From NAT127 sp041655035 (GTDB taxonomy: Bacteria > Pseudomonadota > Gammaproteobacteria > Pseudomonadales > Porticoccaceae), in assembly GCA_041655035.1 (NCBI GenBank), contig JBAZCN010000154.1, positions 1 to 7,701 on the forward strand: DNA of 7,701 nucleotides. Direction: 5' to 3'. The notes beneath the pieces are model-generated. The model was not told the origin of the DNA. It made no database searches and saw only the letters and a list, made by a program, of their open reading frames with translations. The position numbers were made by a program, and so were the translations under genes. Below, piece by piece: positions 5,337-7,701 of this stretch. Each line of letters starts with the position of its first letter. The stretch's first letter is position 1.

Positions 5337-6284
5337 ATGTATAAGTTACTGACCACAACGACCAGCGCTGTTCTGCTTGCCGCCGCCATGTCTGTCGGCG
5401 CCAGCGAGGGGGTCTACCTGGGAGGCTCGGGCTCGGGCTACTTCCTGGATAGTGAGCGCACCATCAAAGGCGCGGATGAATCCTTTGTCGGCAGCATCAA
5501 CCTCGGCCATCGCACTGGCCAGTGGGCTGTCGAGGCTGGTTTTGGACGTGATCTTGCCGGTGATGATCTGGACGTGGCGAAAGGCGATCTGATCTACTAC
5601 CTGGGTGGGGTGCAGCCCGGCTGGACACCTTATCTGGTCGGCGGTGTGTCCTATTTCGACCGTGACTCATCCAACCTTCAGCGCGGTGAGTCCCACACCT
5701 GGCAATTCGGTGCGGGTGTCGGTGTGTCCACCATGCTCAGTGACCACTGGGAATTTCGTTCCGACGTGCGCGCTCTGCAGAAAATCCACAACGGCCGCGA
5801 CAATACCACCGATGCCGCTCTGACCGTCGGCTTCAACTACTACTTCAATCCCCCGGTTGCTGAAGTGGCCGCCGCCGAGCCCGCTCCGGCTGCTGCACCT
5901 CAGGAAACTCCCGCGCAAACCCGCACCATTACCGTGCGCCTGAACGTTGAGTTCGAGTTCGACAAGGCCGTGGTGCGCAATATCTACGGCGACGAACTCG
6001 CGGCGATTGCCAATGCCATGAAGACCCACGGGGATATCGATCTGGTGCTTGAAGGCCATACCGACTCCGTCGGTACCGATGCCTACAACCAGGGTCTGTC
6101 CGAGCGCCGGGTCGCCGCGGTCAAGGCCAAGATCGCCCAGGATTACGGCATCGATCCCAGCCGTATCAGCACCGTGGGCTACGGCGAGAGCCGTCCCATC
6201 GCTGACAACAGCACCGACGAAGGGCGTGCCCGCAACCGTCGGGTGGTCGGCCAGCTGTCCTTCACTGAAGTGGTCGACGACTGA
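5337..6284 (+). CDS. OmpA-family outer membrane protein (beta-barrel plus peptidoglycan-binding domain)
   Basis: The 315-residue product begins with a signal peptide (MYKLLTTTTSAVLLAAAMSV) and a likely signal peptidase I cleavage after Ala22 (VGA, then SEG). Residues about 23-171 have the alternating pattern of an eight-stranded OmpA barrel, with YLGGSGSGYF at the start and an aromatic end GFNYYF (165-170). An Ala/Pro/Glu linker (about 174-195) leads to an OmpA C-terminal domain (about 198-309). In it, Asp243 (EGHTDSVG) and Arg258 (LSERRVAAV) align with residues that bind diaminopimelate in other OmpA proteins, and GRARNRRV (296-303) is the usual closing motif. The protein should tie the outer membrane to peptidoglycan, as OmpA and OprF do. 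AGAGGGA (5324-5330) lies 6 bases before the ATG. A strong terminator follows. Paralogues are common, so no symbol is given. Confidence 0.93.
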   Translation: MYKLLTTTTSAVLLAAAMSVGASEGVYLGGSGSGYFLDSERTIKGADESFVGSINLGHRTGQWAVEAGFGRDLAGDDLDVAKGDLIYYLGGVQPGWTPYLVGGVSYFDRDSSNLQRGESHTWQFGAGVGVSTMLSDHWEFRSDVRALQKIHNGRDNTTDAALTVGFNYYFNPPVAEVAAAEPAPAAAPQETPAQTRTITVRLNVEFEFDKAVVRNIYGDELAAIANAMKTHGDIDLVLEGHTDSVGTDAYNQGLSERRVAAVKAKIAQDYGIDPSRISTVGYGESRPIADNSTDEGRARNRRVVGQLSFTEVVDD

Positions 6285-6337
6285 CAATGACGACGGTCAG
6301 CCGCTCTGTGGACTGACCTCATCGATTGTTGTTTGAT

Positions 6338-6368
6338 ATAAGCCCCGGCCTGGCCGGGGCTTATTTTA
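6338..6368 (+). terminator. Rho-independent terminator of the OmpA-family gene
   Basis: A 12-bp perfect stem, ATAAGCCCCGGC (6338-6349) with GCCGGGGCTTAT (6353-6364), has a CTG loop and is followed by T's (6364-6367). Because A's precede the left arm it may also act on the - strand. A weaker hairpin, GGTCAGCC (6295-6302) with GGACTGACC (6310-6318, one bulged A), lies between it and the stop codon. Confidence 0.9.
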
Positions 6369-6396
6369 TGATGTCGGGAATTCGCCGTTGCTGGTG

Positions 6397-6402
6397 GATA
6401 AT
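6397..6402 (+). promoter_or_regulatory. Candidate -10 box for sbcB
   Basis: GATAAT (one mismatch to TATAAT) lies 29 bases after the preceding terminator's T-run. The hexamer at -35 distance (TCGGGA, 6374-6379) is poor. It would leave a leader of about 120 bases before the sbcB ATG. Confidence 0.3.
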
Positions 6403-6421
6403 GAGCGCATCATTCCCTGTG

Positions 6422-6463
6422 CGTCGGCAGTTCCGACGGGGTTGCGCCCCGGACCATATGTCC
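6422..6463 (+). repeat. Cluster of inverted repeats in the sbcB leader
   Basis: Three small hairpins can form in a row: CGTCGG (6422-6427) with CCGACG (6433-6438); CGGGG (6437-6441) with CCCCG (6447-6451); and GGAC (6451-6454) with GTCC (6460-6463). Neighbouring hairpins share bases at their edges, so they could be mutually exclusive. No T-run follows, so this is not a terminator. Confidence 0.4.
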
Positions 6464-6529
6464 AATGATCGCGAGTCCCGTCCCCGGTGCCGGTGACGCT
6501 ATCGATTCCGGCGGAGACAGATAACCCCC

Positions 6530-7701
6530 ATGACCTCCATCTACTGGCACGATTACGAGACCACGGGCATTGACCCGGCCCGCGACAGGCCCTTGCAGTT
6601 CGCGGGCATCCGTACCGATGAGCACCTGAACATCCTCGGCGAGCCGCTGATGCTCTACTGCAAGCCTCCCAGGGATATCCTGCCCCAGCCCATGGCCTGC
6701 CTGATTACCGGGATCACACCGCAACAGGCGGACAGGGATGGCGTTGCCGAGCCGGAGTTCATTCGCCGCATTCACGCCGAACTCGGGCAGCCCGGCACTT
6801 GCGGGGCTGGCTACAACAGTTTGCGTTTCGACGATGAGGTGACCCGCTATACCCTGTACCGCAATTTCTACGATCCCTACGAGCGCGAGTGGCGCAATGG
6901 CAACTCGCGCTGGGATATCATCGATATGCTCCGCCTCACCCGGGCCCTGCGCCCCGAGGGCATCCAGTGGCCTGACAAGGACGATGGCGGCCCCAGTTTC
7001 AAACTGGAGGAATTGACAGCCGCCAATGGTATCGGCCACGCCAATGCCCACGACGCGCTGGCGGATGTGATGGCCACCATCGCCGTGGCCAGGCTGGTGC
7101 AGCAACGCCAGCCCAGACTTTACCAGTATGTTTACCAGTCGCGCTCGAAGCAGCAGGTCGCGGCGCAGCTGGATGTAGTGGGGCGCAAGCCGTTTCTCCA
7201 TGTCTCGGGCCGCCTGCCGCGGGAGAACGGCTATGCTGCCCTGATGATTCCGCTGTGCCACCACCCGCTCAACCGCAACGCGGTCATTGCCTTCAACCTG
7301 ATGGCCGACCCGGCGCCCCTGCTGGCGCTCGACGCGGACGCCATTCGCGAGCGGGTGTTCAGCCGCAGCGAGGATCTGGCCGAGGGGCAGGAGCGCATCG
7401 CCCTCAAGGCCATCCATATCAACCGCTGCCCGGTGGTGGCGACACCGAAACTACTCGATGAGCCTGCGGCGCAGCGCCTCGGCATCGACCGGGGGCGTTG
7501 TGAGCGCCATTGGCAGCAGCTCAAGGGGGTCGATATCGCCGGCAAACTGGCCCGGGTATTCGCGATGCCGGCCGATGACACGCCGCGGGACGCGGAACTG
7601 GCCCTGTACGGCGGCTTCCTGCCCGATGCCGACAAACCTCTGCTGGCGGCGGTGCGTACGGCCACGGTCGCCGAGCTGGCGACCACCACCTTCCCCTTTG
7701 G
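6530..7701 (+). CDS. sbcB: Exodeoxyribonuclease I (3' partial)
   Basis: Exonuclease I degrades single-stranded DNA 3' to 5' and acts in recombination and mismatch repair in the cytoplasm. The frame is open and unbroken for 390 codons to the right edge; by comparison with E. coli (475 residues) about 90-95 residues are missing. The DEDDh catalytic residues are all visible and keep E. coli spacing: Asp8 and Glu10 (HDYETTG), Asp101 (LRFDDEVTRY), His174 and Asp179 (NAHDALADV). The blocks LITGITPQQ (58-66), YRNFYDPY (110-117), NSRWD (125-129), ALRPEGI (139-145), KPFLHVSG and NRNAVI also match the family. ATG at 6530 is the only good start, since the frame has a stop at 6494-6496. The nearest Shine-Dalgarno, GGAG (6513-6516), is 13 bases away, longer than usual, which may mean modest translation. 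A 336-codon open frame on the other strand is a shadow. Confidence 0.96.
   Translation, partial: MTSIYWHDYETTGIDPARDRPLQFAGIRTDEHLNILGEPLMLYCKPPRDILPQPMACLITGITPQQADRDGVAEPEFIRRIHAELGQPGTCGAGYNSLRFDDEVTRYTLYRNFYDPYEREWRNGNSRWDIIDMLRLTRALRPEGIQWPDKDDGGPSFKLEELTAANGIGHANAHDALADVMATIAVARLVQQRQPRLYQYVYQSRSKQQVAAQLDVVGRKPFLHVSGRLPRENGYAALMIPLCHHPLNRNAVIAFNLMADPAPLLALDADAIRERVFSRSEDLAEGQERIALKAIHINRCPVVATPKLLDEPAAQRLGIDRGRCERHWQQLKGVDIAGKLARVFAMPADDTPRDAELALYGGFLPDADKPLLAAVRTATVAELATTTFPF

Noticed and set aside
5318..5344. Eight-codon leader frame (MKRGNLYV) overlapping the OmpA-family start codon
   Set aside because: It has only a weak AAGAA upstream, and its ATG overlaps the region just before the Shine-Dalgarno of the real gene; a chance frame is more likely.
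6368..6496. 42-codon + strand frame between the OmpA terminator and sbcB, in frame with sbcB
   Set aside because: It starts inside the terminator's T-rich tail and upstream of the candidate sbcB -10, has no ribosome binding site, and is very Arg-rich as expected of noncoding GC-rich DNA.
6410..7417. 336-codon open frame on the - strand over sbcB
   Set aside because: The + strand encodes exonuclease I with all catalytic residues in place, so the antisense frame is a shadow.
2..7701. Defence system, mobile island or biosynthetic cluster
   Set aside because: All recognisable genes are chromosomal housekeeping or envelope genes, with no integrase, transposase, toxin-antitoxin pair, CRISPR repeats or attachment-site duplications.

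Overview
The window is 7.7 kb of GC-rich chromosomal DNA carrying intact, conserved genes. The proteins read like those of a gammaproteobacterium close to Pseudomonas or Alcanivorax: a 193-residue iron superoxide dismutase, a single-chain class I fumarase of about 505 residues, an OmpA/OprF-type porin and exonuclease I (SbcB). This placement rests on remembered family sequences, not on a search. I see no insertion sequence, phage gene, CRISPR array, tRNA or rRNA, and no obvious change of base composition that would suggest recent transfer.

Layout from left to right. (1) The 3' part of an HPP-family membrane protein fused to two CBS domains (+ strand, cut by the left edge). (2) sodB on the - strand, convergent with gene 1, with a GC-rich hairpin in the 76-base gap. 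(3) A 347-base divergent intergenic region holding the sodB leader and the start signals of the next gene. (4) A small membrane protein (+) of the PuuD/urate oxidase N-terminal domain family, lacking the cytochrome c domain of full-length PuuD and closed by a strong terminator. (5) A single-pass membrane protein (+) with a long coiled coil, function unknown. (6) Class I fumarate hydratase (+). (7) An OmpA-family outer membrane protein (+), closed by a strong terminator. (8) sbcB, exonuclease I (+), cut by the right edge after about 390 codons.

Most genes look like single transcription units: each has its own candidate -10 box, and clear terminators follow genes 4 and 7. The coiled-coil gene and the fumarase gene are only 68 bases apart with no terminator between them, so they may be partly co-transcribed, although fumarase also has its own plausible promoter. 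Two iron-dependent enzymes, FeSOD and the oxygen-sensitive [4Fe-4S] fumarase, lie close together, but nothing in the sequence shows a shared circuit.

I did not find a convincing undescribed system. The items most worth following are the short PuuD-like protein, the coiled-coil protein beside fumarase, and the structured leaders of sodB, the puuD-like gene and sbcB. The long open frames opposite the fumarase and sbcB genes are codon-bias shadows.
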